Shown here: in pieces, positions 19,601 through 27,683 of the stretch
Layout of the letters: every line of letters begins with the position of its first letter
How positions within the stretch are numbered: the stretch's first letter is position 1
DNA from: Acidobacteriales bacterium 13_2_20CM_55_8
GTDB taxonomy: Bacteria; Acidobacteriota; Terriglobia; Terriglobales; Acidobacteriaceae
Length of the DNA stretch: 49,115 nt
Assembly: GCA_001914815.1 (NCBI GenBank)
Contig: MNDG01000151.1
Coordinates: forward strand, 7,669 to 56,783
Reading direction: 5' to 3'
Translations under genes and position numbers: made by a program
Notes under the pieces: generated by a model
The model's input: the letters and a program-made list of their open reading frames with translations, nothing else
Databases searched by the model: none
Told to the model about the DNA's origin: nothing

Positions 19601-20054
19601 GTCCGCGGGTCGCACGCCGGCTGGGGAACAAAACTTGCCGGTTCCGAGACATGAACTTGCCATCGAAGGTCGGATATTGCTGGTGGAGGATGAAGAGGCC
19701 GTGCTGGAGTTTGAGCGCGATGTGCTGACCGGCGCTGGAGCACAGGTAGTTACGGTAATGAGTGGCGAGGATATGAAATCGCGCCTGCAAAGCGAAACCT
19801 TTGATGCGCTCATCCTGAACGGAAAAATGCTGGGCGGATGGTGTGCGCAAGAGGCGTACCGCTGGACTTTGCAGAATTGTCCTGCCCTGGAGAAGCACAT
19901 GCTGTTCACTTTTTCCAGCGTGCTAGAACCCGAAATCCGCAGTTTTCTGCAGGAACAAAATCTGCCCTACCTGGTGAAACCTTTCGAAGTCGCCGACCTG
20001 ATTGCGCAAGCTCGACGCTTGTCGCAAAAGGCACAAGCCGCAAGCGCCGGCTAG
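16635..20054 (+). CDS. Large membrane hybrid histidine kinase (7-8 TM, GAF, PAS, PAS, GAF, HisKA-HATPase, C-terminal degenerate receiver)
   Basis: VGQLIAGVAHELNNPLTAILGYAQLL H-box; GTGLGLSICYGIVKEHGG G-box; ILLVEDEEAVLEFERDVL receiver start. Confidence 0.93.
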   Translation: MPAWWTWFTVGDIAVPKLMAQESLALIILIASLLVFRTFRERYLLVWIVGWMAYFGSRWTLRGGGDHVPSYLTAISQAEFILAVCLFAAAVLVYTHARKLLLPLLLISTTVITYAVLRVLWWPDSIILRVALEVSYRIIALAAAVQLLRFRWARWEIGPWILSVSLLWLHLDWAPVNVYLPPGLAPIADLIFSLGILLIVFDESKGRTRRLRAINTVMTSIAGAQQHGPMMVTSLDQLKRLMRSNAAWVYLLEGDDLVVAQQIGLSEEFVDDHDSSALDETLGPVLREGKPTVIKASTAGESMRAFLESERFHHVVVVPVQGKKSSVGTLMFGRRHSFIYTSEEMEFLATCAQQLGFAVENVRLLEQILRAQRQWTNTFDSIQDFVLLHDSEFRVVKANHALLQRLGRAPADVVGNLCEAVLPRTREAWTACPYCKTNDEGFHEGVDPCFGGFSMVSTSSFTDQGSKQRGTIHVVRDTTDGRVAEEKYRLLFEQVQEGVFVVTHDGKLLDCNDAFVRMLGHSNREELMALNIDTELYVSVEQRDAFRREVELHNYVRNFEVTLRRKDGVLLTAMESSFATRDASGKIERYQGFLLDMTEKKRAEDEIRRRNRELNALNAMAVIATQSFDLDEILNLTLRQVISLLGAETGSIYLSESEEPTFRRRAGWGQRSADRARLSEVKLPDGFGDLVTRSRTEVITPEYLPLWSKDKPMGIMGISSRESREYTSNDENLLVAIGRQLSTTIEKVRLYEETCRAYEELRTAQEQLLQSEKMSAVGQLIAGVAHELNNPLTAILGYAQLLEGEGLEERASDFVRKLFKQAQRTHRVVQNLLSFARQRKPQKQEVDIRKVLDETLALRDYDLKVNNITLEREIEAAISAVTADPHQLEQVFLNIINNAVDALLEAGKGGTLKVCIYAKDGNVYTEFHDSGAGIKEPNRIFDPFYTTKSVGKGTGLGLSICYGIVKEHGGDITARNRPEGGAIIEVRLPSAGRTPAGEQNLPVPRHELAIEGRILLVEDEEAVLEFERDVLTGAGAQVVTVMSGEDMKSRLQSETFDALILNGKMLGGWCAQEAYRWTLQNCPALEKHMLFTFSSVLEPEIRSFLQEQNLPYLVKPFEVADLIAQARRLSQKAQAASAG

Positions 20055-20075
20055 GAAATAGTTTTGTCGCCCCTC

Positions 20076-20375
20076 TTATAAACTTTCCCGCAACGTTTTC
20101 GCAAAATCACGCAGAGCCGGTTCGTTGCGCCGGTACCACATCCATTGGCCAAGTTTCTTGCCTTCCACCAGGCCCGCCTTCATCAAAATGGACATATGAT
20201 GAGAAATGGTGGGCTGCGAAAGGTGAACGCGTGCTTCGATATCGGAAGCGCAAAGGCCGACGTCCTTATCAATCGAACAGGCTCCGCGCTCCTTGAGCGC
20301 TTGCAGGATTTTCCGCCGGGTGGGGTCGGCGACGGCATGCAAAATCCGATTTAGGGTCTCCTCCGGCGTGCTCAT
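20076..20375 (-). CDS. ArsR-family winged-helix transcriptional regulator
   Basis: AVADPTRRKILQALKERGACS..DIEARVHLSQPTISHHMSILMKAGLVEGKKLGQWMWYR. Confidence 0.93.
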   Translation of the reverse strand: MSTPEETLNRILHAVADPTRRKILQALKERGACSIDKDVGLCASDIEARVHLSQPTISHHMSILMKAGLVEGKKLGQWMWYRRNEPALRDFAKTLRESL

Positions 20376-20398
20376 GGCAAGATAGGAATAAAATGTGA

Positions 20399-20414
20399 AT
20401 TGACGCCTGTCAAT
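20399..20414. promoter_or_regulatory. Inverted repeat ATTGAC-GCCT-GTCAAT in the ArsR/oxidoreductase divergent promoter region
   Basis: 6-4-6 perfect dyad between divergent starts at 20375(-) and 20444(+). Confidence 0.55.
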
Positions 20415-20443
20415 ATAAAAGAAGGACTGGGTTTAGGAGTCCT

Positions 20444-21052
20444 ATGCTATTTGAAGGCAAAGATCGCAGGGAACTGCAGCAGGCGATGAAAAGCGCGGGG
20501 CGTTTGCCTCCGGGACAATCGCTCACTTTGAAATGGCCAGTCCTTCATTATGGTTCGGTGCCGCGTTTTGATCCGAAAACCTGGGATTTTCGTGTCTATG
20601 GACTGGTAGAGTCGCCGCTCAAGCTCCCATGGAACGAATTTAATGCTCTGCCCAAGGTTCAGCGCACCAGCGATTTTCATTGTGTAACGCGATGGAGCCG
20701 ATTCGAGAACCATTGGGACGGAGTTGCATTTCAGGAGTTGCTGCGCCGGGTTAAACCGAAATCGGAAGCCGCGTACGTGCTGATCCATGCTGAGCAGGCC
20801 TTCACCGCCAATGCGCCACTGGCCGATCTCGATCGCGAGGAAGTTTTGCTGACGACCCGTCATGACGGCGAGCCGTTATCCCCCGAGCACGGATATCCTT
20901 TGCGTTTGATCGTGCCGCACCTCTATGCCTGGAAATCAGTGAAGTGGGTTCGCGGCTTGGAATTCCTCGATCATGATCAGGCGGGATTCTGGGAGCAGAA
21001 CGGATATCACATGTATGGAGATCCGTGGAAGGAACAGAGATTCAGCAGATAG
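20444..21052 (+). CDS. Molybdopterin-dependent oxidoreductase, sulfite oxidase/YedY-like
   Basis: WDFRVYGLVESPLKLPWNEFNALPKVQRTSDFHCVTRWSRFENHWDGVAFQELL; PLRLIVPHLYAWKSVKWVRGLEF. Confidence 0.88.
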   Translation: MLFEGKDRRELQQAMKSAGRLPPGQSLTLKWPVLHYGSVPRFDPKTWDFRVYGLVESPLKLPWNEFNALPKVQRTSDFHCVTRWSRFENHWDGVAFQELLRRVKPKSEAAYVLIHAEQAFTANAPLADLDREEVLLTTRHDGEPLSPEHGYPLRLIVPHLYAWKSVKWVRGLEFLDHDQAGFWEQNGYHMYGDPWKEQRFSR

Positions 21053-21070
21053 TTGAGCACTATCCGCGAA

Positions 21071-21105
21071 CTGTCATCCTGAGCGGATTTTTAGCGAAGG
21101 ATCTT
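21071..21105. repeat. Intergenic repeat-like segment CTGTCATCCTGAGCGG..TTTTAGCGAAGGATCTT with degenerate second copy near 21176-21193
   Basis: Direct similarity GATTTTTAGCGAAGGATCTT vs GATTTTCGCAAAGGATCTT; resembles the dispersed TCATCCTGAGCGAAGCGAAGGATC element seen in several phyla (recalled). Confidence 0.5.
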
Positions 21106-21194
21106 ACGAAGCGATTGAATCGGCAAATCCGCATACGAGATATTAGTTGAGCAGCAGGCCCGAGTCATCGGCGAGATTTTCGCAAAGGATCTTT

Positions 21195-21791
21195 CTACTT
21201 CTTCAAGATCGGATTGTAGCCATCGCTTACCAGCTTGGCGCGGATGTTTTCGGCATCCTTGATATCGGGGAAGGGGCCGACCTGAATATGGAAAAGCTTG
21301 TCGGTAGGTGTGTTGTTGGCAAATGCGGCGTACTGCTTTTTCTTTAGCGCCTCGACCAGTGCTTCAGCATCTTCTTGCTTGCTCACTGCGGCGACCTGCA
21401 CGTAATAGCCATTCAACGCGGGCGGAGCGGGATTCGCAGGATCGATTTTTGCCTCGGAGGCCGCGGCTCCCGCGTCTTGAGTATTGCTTCCGCGATCGTT
21501 GGTGGCTAACTGGGTATCGCTGCTGTTTTGTCCAACTGTTTTGTAAAACGTCAGATCAGCAGACGGACTGGGATTGGCATTGGGGGACCGGACAGCCGGC
21601 GAACGCAGTGGACCACTCGCAGTAGTGGTCGAGGGAACAGAATCACTGCCCGCCGCCTTGACCGAGGTTCTTCCGAATGAGAATCCCATACCAAAAAAAA
21701 CTGCGCACAGAGCCACTAGCCCAAAAAACAGGACCAGCATCTTGCCAGTACCCAAAGTGATTTCCGTGTCTTGCGAAGCCGCGATTGCCAT
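21195..21791 (-). CDS. Membrane-anchored SPOR-domain protein
   Basis: TM LVLFFGLVALCAVFFGMGFSFG; YYVQVAAVSKQEDAEALVEALKKKQYAAF..FHIQVGPFPDIKDAENIRAKL. Confidence 0.9.
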   Translation of the reverse strand: MAIAASQDTEITLGTGKMLVLFFGLVALCAVFFGMGFSFGRTSVKAAGSDSVPSTTTASGPLRSPAVRSPNANPSPSADLTFYKTVGQNSSDTQLATNDRGSNTQDAGAAASEAKIDPANPAPPALNGYYVQVAAVSKQEDAEALVEALKKKQYAAFANNTPTDKLFHIQVGPFPDIKDAENIRAKLVSDGYNPILKK

Positions 21792-21822
21792 TTTTACCTC
21801 GTCTTAATTCCAGCCGGAGAAG

Positions 21823-22614
21823 TCAGCCCTTGGCGACAGTTGGAGAACCGTCTCCGGCGGATTTGCCCAACATTTTCTGAACGCCGGAGAAGATGTCCAC
21901 CGGGACGGGGAACACCACAGTAGTGTTCTTCTCCACACCGATTTCCGTCAAAGTCTGCAGATAGCGTAACTGCACGCTGACCGGTTCTGTCGCCAGTAGT
22001 TTTGCGGCGTCGACCAGGCGCTGAGCCGCCGAAAACTCGCCTTCCGCGTGAATAATCTTGGAACGCTTTTCACGTTCGGCCTCAGCCTGTTTGGCCATGG
22101 CGCGAAGCATGGTTTCCGGCATGTCTACCTGTTTGACTTCCACATTCGCCACCTTCACGCCCCAGGGCGCGGTGTGGGTATCAAGAATGCTTTGTAGGCG
22201 AAGATTAATTTTTTCACGATGCGCCAGCAGTTCATCCAATTCTTGCTCGCCGAGCACGGAGCGCAATGTGGTTTGCGCAAATTGCGAAGTCTGGTAGACG
22301 TAATTCGATACCTCCACCACCGCTTTGTTCGGGTCAATCACGCGCAAAAAGATAACAGCGTTGACTTTCAACGTAACGTTGTCGCGGGTGATGATGTCCT
22401 GCGGGGGCACTTCGAGAGCTTCCTGGCGCAACGAAATGCGCACCATGCGGTCTATCGGAGCGAACACCAGGATGATGCCTGGCCCTTTTGCATTCGGCAA
22501 AAGCCGTCCCAGCCGGAAGATGACACCGCGTTCGTACTCGGCCAGAATCTTGATTGAGCTCAAGAGGTATAGACCGAAAATAATGATTGCGATGGTAGTC
22601 AATGAAAGGCCCAT
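21823..22614 (-). CDS. Slipin (SPFH/stomatin-family membrane protein)
   Basis: [73 protein letters not shown]. Confidence 0.95.
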   Translation of the reverse strand: MGLSLTTIAIIIFGLYLLSSIKILAEYERGVIFRLGRLLPNAKGPGIILVFAPIDRMVRISLRQEALEVPPQDIITRDNVTLKVNAVIFLRVIDPNKAVVEVSNYVYQTSQFAQTTLRSVLGEQELDELLAHREKINLRLQSILDTHTAPWGVKVANVEVKQVDMPETMLRAMAKQAEAEREKRSKIIHAEGEFSAAQRLVDAAKLLATEPVSVQLRYLQTLTEIGVEKNTTVVFPVPVDIFSGVQKMLGKSAGDGSPTVAKG

Positions 22615-22734
22615 CTGCGCCTCCGCGCCTGATTGTCAGGGATGCTGCTGCCGCGAATTGTAACGCAATTCCAGTGCCGGTTGAGGCATTTCGATGTAAG
22701 ACGGTGTTGTCTCTGGAGATGCGGGAATACGCCT

Positions 22735-24063
22735 TTAAACCACGATTGCTGCGGGAGTTCTCTGCGCTGAAGATGCAGGATCAACCTGAATTTTCAACCC
22801 ATCGACTTGCCGCACAACCACGGTTTGTCCAGCAGGAATGTTGGTGGAAGAGACGGCATCCCAGACTTCACCGTGAATGAAGACTTTGCCCTGCGGAGAA
22901 AGCGGCGTCTGCGCGATTCCAATTTCTCCGACCAAGCCCTGAGCGCCTGTGACAATCTTGTTGGCCCGGGCTTTCAGTACAATGCTCATCAGAAATACGG
23001 TGATGATTGCCAGCGGAATGCTGACCGCCAAGGCGGTCAGGAGGTGAACCCGCATTTCAGGAATAGGCGCGTCCACCAGGAGCAGCGCTCCTAAGACCAT
23101 GGTGACAATTCCGCCGATCGCCAACACACCGTGAGTTGCGAACTTGGCTTCCATTGCAAAAAGAATAAAGGACGCCAGTATCAGCACCACGGCTGCGAAG
23201 CGCGTGGGCAGCAGGTTGAGGGCAAATACCGCCAGCAAGATAAAAACCACACCGACTGTTCCGGGCACCACCGCACCAGGATGATTGAACTCCGCATAGA
23301 GCGCCAAGGCGCCGATGGCGAGCAGGATGAATGCGATGTTGGGATCCATGATGAAAGCCAGGATGCGTTGTTTCAGAGTCATATCGAAGGTGCGCACCGG
23401 CTCGCCAACCAGGCTGAGAGTTTCAGTCTGGCCATTGAATCGCTTCACGGTTTTTCCCTGCATTTGCCTGAACAGGTCTTCTTCACTGGGAGCAATGTAG
23501 TCGATCAGCTTTTGAGATAAGGCCTCCTGCTCGGTGAAAGACTTGGACTGACGCACCGCCGTTTCAGCGATCTCAACGTTGCGGCCGCGCTTGGAAACCA
23601 CGGAACGCATCAGCGCGGCAGAATCGTTTTCCAGTTTTTGCTTCATCACGTCGTCTATCTTGCCGCCGCCGATGGTGACAGGATGAGCCGCTCCCGTGTT
23701 GGTCCCCGGAGCCATGGCCGCTACGTCCGCGCTTTCCAGGATGAAGAACCCCGCCGATGCGGCACGGCTTCCCCCCGGCGTGACATAAATGATGACAGGA
23801 ACTGGCGCTGCAGTGATTTTCTCGATGATGTTGCGCGTGGATTCGAGAAGACCGCCGGGAGTGTTCAATTCAATCAACAGCGCCCGGTCTTTATTCCGTT
23901 GAGCTTCAGCCAGGGCGCGGCCTATGTACTCATCCGTGATGGGATGAATCGTGTCGTTGACTACGATCTTCAAGATTTCCGCGGAAGCGGGGCAGGGAAG
24001 TCCGCACAGCAAGAAACCAACAATGAACGCGGAAAACCAGTCCGACCTGGTGTTACGTTTCAT
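22735..24063 (-). CDS. NfeD-family membrane serine protease (ClpP-class)
   Basis: DRALLIELNTPGGLLESTRNI; GSRAASAGFFILESADVAAMAPGTNTGAAHPV; adjacent to slipin. Confidence 0.93.
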   Translation of the reverse strand: MKRNTRSDWFSAFIVGFLLCGLPCPASAEILKIVVNDTIHPITDEYIGRALAEAQRNKDRALLIELNTPGGLLESTRNIIEKITAAPVPVIIYVTPGGSRAASAGFFILESADVAAMAPGTNTGAAHPVTIGGGKIDDVMKQKLENDSAALMRSVVSKRGRNVEIAETAVRQSKSFTEQEALSQKLIDYIAPSEEDLFRQMQGKTVKRFNGQTETLSLVGEPVRTFDMTLKQRILAFIMDPNIAFILLAIGALALYAEFNHPGAVVPGTVGVVFILLAVFALNLLPTRFAAVVLILASFILFAMEAKFATHGVLAIGGIVTMVLGALLLVDAPIPEMRVHLLTALAVSIPLAIITVFLMSIVLKARANKIVTGAQGLVGEIGIAQTPLSPQGKVFIHGEVWDAVSSTNIPAGQTVVVRQVDGLKIQVDPASSAQRTPAAIVV

Positions 24064-24133
24064 GACTTTGGACCAGAGTAAGCCAATGGATGCGCAACTA
24101 CAACCGTAGTAATGTTCGAAGCATTAGTCACAG

Positions 24134-25444
24134 TCATCCTACCCGCTGTTTGGGACGTTCGGAATGCGTCGATTCCAGATCGTCCCAACCCGGCAATCGG
24201 GTATCGCCGGTAATCAACCGCGCGCCTCGCTCGTAAGTGAAATACGACCACGCCCACTGGATCAATACGATCAGCCGATTGCGGAATCCGATGAGAAAGA
24301 AAATATGAATGAAAAGCCAGGACAGCCAGGCGATGAAGCCGGAAACATGGAATTTCCCGAAGTCAGCGACGGCGGCGGCGCGACCGATAGTGGCGAGACT
24401 GCCTTTGTCTACGTAGTGAAAGTTCTGCCGGGGCTTACGTTGCAGATCGCGTTGAATGTTTCTCGCCGTTGCCGTTCCTTCCTGCATGGCTACCGGCGCG
24501 ACTCCGGGAAGCAGCTTACCGTGTTCATCTTTGAGGGCAGCCAAGTCGCCAATGACAAAGACTTCCGGATGCCCAGCAATACTCAAGTCGGGATTCACCA
24601 GCACTCGCCCGGCGCGATCGACGGGAACGCCCAACTTTTTTCCCAGAGGAGATGCTGCGACGCCGGCGGCCCACAAAATACCTGCCGCTGGAATACGAGC
24701 TTCGCCTATCCGAACCTCTGCCGGTTCGATGCCAGTAACTAAAGTGGAGGTATGGACCTCTACTCCAAGGCGTTGCAATTGCCCCGCAGCGCTTTGCGAC
24801 AAGTCTTCCGGATAAGCGGGCAGAATGCGGGGACCGCCTTCGAGCAGCAGAATGCGCGTACGTTTGGGGTCGATGGAGCGGAATTCGTTGGCCAGGACGC
24901 GGCGGGCAATTTCGGCCAGTGTGCCCGCTAGTTCCACTCCCGTCGGTCCGCCGCCAACCACCACGAAGTTTAGCGGCAGTTCCTCTTCGCCGTTAGCGGC
25001 GCGGCGCTCAGCCAATTCATAGGCAAGCAAAATCCGGCGGCGAAGTTCCAGCGCGTCCTCAATGGTTTTGAGGCCAGGAGCGAAGGGTTCCCACTCATCA
25101 TGGCCGAAGTAGGCATGGCTCGCGCCCGCAGCCACTATCAGATAGTCGTAGGGAATTTCTTCACCGGAGAGTCTGACCACGCGCCGCGAGAGATCGAAGT
25201 CTTCAACTTCAGCAAGCAGGACTTGGATATTAGGACAGCCGCGAAGAATCCAACGAAGAGGCGCAGCAATTTCCCCAGGAGAGAGTCCCGCCGTCGCCAC
25301 CTGGTAGAGCAGAGGTTGAAAGGTATGGTGATTCTTGCGGTCAATCAGCGTAATGCGAACCGGGGAGCGGGCCAGCTTCCGTGCAGCCATGAGGCCACCA
25401 AAGCCGCCGCCGATGATGACCACGTGCGGTGTGATTTTCTCCAT
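24134..25444 (-). CDS. Type II NADH dehydrogenase (NDH-2)-like FAD oxidoreductase
   Basis: VVIIGGGFGGLMAARKLARSPVRITLIDRKNHHTFQPLLYQVATAGLSPGEIA; FVVVGGGPTGVELAGTLAEIA. Confidence 0.95.
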   Translation of the reverse strand: MEKITPHVVIIGGGFGGLMAARKLARSPVRITLIDRKNHHTFQPLLYQVATAGLSPGEIAAPLRWILRGCPNIQVLLAEVEDFDLSRRVVRLSGEEIPYDYLIVAAGASHAYFGHDEWEPFAPGLKTIEDALELRRRILLAYELAERRAANGEEELPLNFVVVGGGPTGVELAGTLAEIARRVLANEFRSIDPKRTRILLLEGGPRILPAYPEDLSQSAAGQLQRLGVEVHTSTLVTGIEPAEVRIGEARIPAAGILWAAGVAASPLGKKLGVPVDRAGRVLVNPDLSIAGHPEVFVIGDLAALKDEHGKLLPGVAPVAMQEGTATARNIQRDLQRKPRQNFHYVDKGSLATIGRAAAVADFGKFHVSGFIAWLSWLFIHIFFLIGFRNRLIVLIQWAWSYFTYERGARLITGDTRLPGWDDLESTHSERPKQRVG

Positions 25445-25549
25445 AGGCTCCAGTTAAAACCCCTATTCATAAGATTCGGGGGAATGCGGAAGGAACCCGG
25501 AATTTCTGATGGCTCCCGTAGTGCCGGCTCTGGGACTTGGCGGTGTTTC

Positions 25550-25678
25550 GTCCCTCCGGGACTCTAGTCCCTTTGGCGCGGTCCCAGGGCTAAAAGCGCT
25601 GGGCTAAATTGTGCCGTCCCTTCGGGACTGCTGCAAGCTGGCACTCGGCTGGCGTTTTCCCCAAGAGGCCTCTCGGGG
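25550..25678. repeat. Multi-hairpin intergenic element (GTCCC-TCC-GGGAC; CCCAGGGC-TAAAA-GCGCTGGG; GTCCC-TTC-GGGAC; CCCCAAGAGG/CCTCTCGGGG)
   Basis: Four stem-loops at 25550-25562, 25583-25603, 25616-25628, 25659-25678. Confidence 0.65.
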
Positions 25679-25764
25679 AGATCGCTTCAGCTCCGCCCAC
25701 AACCGCGACTAACCGGGGCGCCTGGCACAGCGGTCGCCCTTGACATATCGCGCTCCATCTATAT

Positions 25765-25790
25765 CATAAGTAAGTATTTACTTACTTATG
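25765..25790. promoter_or_regulatory. 26-bp palindrome CATAAGTAAGTA-TT-TACTTACTTATG, putative TetR operator including the TetR start codon
   Basis: 12-bp perfect arms; ATG start is 25788-25790; TTGACA at 25740-25745 and TATCAT at 25762-25767 (16-bp spacing). Confidence 0.85.
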
Positions 25791-26504
25791 GCGACAGCTC
25801 AAGTTCGCTATTCAGCGGCCGACCGCCGGGTACAGATTTTGGAGGCGGCGACCCAGCTTTTCGCCCGGCAGGGATTCCAAGGGACCACGACGAAACAAAT
25901 TTCCGAACATACGGGTGTGACCGAGGCTCTTATTTTCCGCCATTTTGCATCCAAAGATGAGCTTTATTGGGCAGTCATCGAGCGCAAAATCACAGCCGCC
26001 GCGCCCGGCGAACATATGCGAGAACGGCTCAGCGCGGGCGGCACAGATCTGGAAATACTCTCTGGGATCGCTACCCAGATTTTGGAGCGACGAGCCAAAG
26101 ACCAGACTCTATCTCGTTTACTGCTGTACAGCGCACTCGAAAACCACCGCCTCTCTCACCGCTTCTTCCGCACTTATGTAGCGGAATCCTACGAGGTGCT
26201 GGCGGATTACATTCGCGGACGCAGTGCGGATGGGAAATTCCGGGCCGTGGATCCCTTGCTTGCGGCCCGAGGTTTCCTGGGAATGGTGATCTATCATTCC
26301 TGGATTCAGGAATTATTTGGGGGGAAACGTTATCAGAATTTTTCCGTCCAACAAGTAAGCAAGACACTAGCCCAGCTATGGCTGCAAGGCATGCTGTCTG
26401 CCTCTGAGATTGCATCCTCACAACGGGCAGAGAAATTCAATAACGGCAATAGTAGTAATGATCGCAATCGCAGAAAACAGGAACATAGCAATCATGTTGG
26501 CTAA
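25788..26504 (+). CDS. TetR/AcrR-family transcriptional regulator
   Basis: DRRVQILEAATQLFARQGFQGTTTKQISEHTGVTEALIFRHFASKDELYWAVI. Confidence 0.95.
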   Translation: MATAQVRYSAADRRVQILEAATQLFARQGFQGTTTKQISEHTGVTEALIFRHFASKDELYWAVIERKITAAAPGEHMRERLSAGGTDLEILSGIATQILERRAKDQTLSRLLLYSALENHRLSHRFFRTYVAESYEVLADYIRGRSADGKFRAVDPLLAARGFLGMVIYHSWIQELFGGKRYQNFSVQQVSKTLAQLWLQGMLSASEIASSQRAEKFNNGNSSNDRNRRKQEHSNHVG

Positions 26505-27681
26505 GACACTTCGTCGCGGTGCATCGGCGGTTCTCGCATGCGCTGTTCTCATGTTATTGAACTCATGCACCGGCACCAAAGCGGCTCCGCCGCGCAATCC
26601 CTCGGTGCCGGTTATGGCGGCAGAGGTCGAGCAGAAGAACGTTCCATTGCAGGTCAAGGCCATCGGCTCAGTCGAAGCGTATTCGAATGTCTCCATCAAA
26701 ACCCAGATCACCGGCGAACTGACGGGCGTGTTCTTCAAAGAAGGTGACGATGTTAAGAAAGGCCAACTCCTGTTCACCCTCGACAAGCGGCCGCTGGAAG
26801 CAGATCTAAGAAGAGCAGAGGGCACATTGGCGAAAGATCAGGCCCAGGCTGCCAACGCCCAAACCCAGGCTCGCCGCTACGAAGCGTTGTGGAATTCAGG
26901 AGTAGTGTCCCGAGAGGAGTACGACCAGATGCGGGCCAATGCCGACGCTCTCGAGGCAGCGGTTCGCGCTGACAAAGCTGCAGTCGAGAACGCTCGCGTC
27001 CAAATTCAGTACTGCTCGATCTATTCGCCAATTAACGGGCGCACAGGTCCGCTAATGATCCATCGCGGCAACATGATCAAAGCCAATGACACTCCCTTTC
27101 TGGTCAGCATCAACCAAGTGCAGCCGATTTACGCCACCTTTACCGTGCCGGAGCAGTATCTGGGTGAAATAAAGAAATACGCCAGTGGCGGCAAACTTCC
27201 AATCAAGGCTTACATCCCCAACGACACCCGAGGGCCATCGATCGGCCGGCTCAGTTTTATCGACAATACTGTGGACCAAGCCACGGGCACCATCAAAATA
27301 AAAGGAGAGTTTGCCAATCCCGACCGCCGCCTATGGCCGGGGCAATTTGTGGACGTAGTCTTAACCCTTGCCGATCAGCCCAACACCATTGTCGTTCCTT
27401 CGCAAGCCATTCAAAACGGACAGCAGGGACAATTCGTTTTCGTAGTTAAACCCGACATGACGGTGGAAACACGCCCCGTGATTGTGAGCCGAAGCAGTGA
27501 TGGACAAGCCGTCGTCGACAAGGGCCTCACTCCCGGAGAGCGAGTGGTGACGGATGGGCAATTACGATTGGTGCCGGGAGCCAAAGTTGAATTGAAGCAG
27601 GCTGCCGTCACTCCATCTACAACCGGTAACAGCACAGGGACTGCGCAGAATTCCCAGAATCCCCGAGCGCGGGGAGAGTAG
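26494..27681 (+). CDS. RND efflux periplasmic adaptor (membrane fusion lipoprotein); start at internal ATG overlapping TetR end
   Basis: Lipobox LLNSC; SVEAYSNVSIKTQITGELTGVFFKEGDDVKKGQLLFTLDKRPLEADL; ARVQIQYCSIYSPINGRTG. Confidence 0.95.
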   Translation: MLAKTLRRGASAVLACAVLMLLNSCTGTKAAPPRNPSVPVMAAEVEQKNVPLQVKAIGSVEAYSNVSIKTQITGELTGVFFKEGDDVKKGQLLFTLDKRPLEADLRRAEGTLAKDQAQAANAQTQARRYEALWNSGVVSREEYDQMRANADALEAAVRADKAAVENARVQIQYCSIYSPINGRTGPLMIHRGNMIKANDTPFLVSINQVQPIYATFTVPEQYLGEIKKYASGGKLPIKAYIPNDTRGPSIGRLSFIDNTVDQATGTIKIKGEFANPDRRLWPGQFVDVVLTLADQPNTIVVPSQAIQNGQQGQFVFVVKPDMTVETRPVIVSRSSDGQAVVDKGLTPGERVVTDGQLRLVPGAKVELKQAAVTPSTTGNSTGTAQNSQNPRARGE

Positions 27682-27683
27682 TC

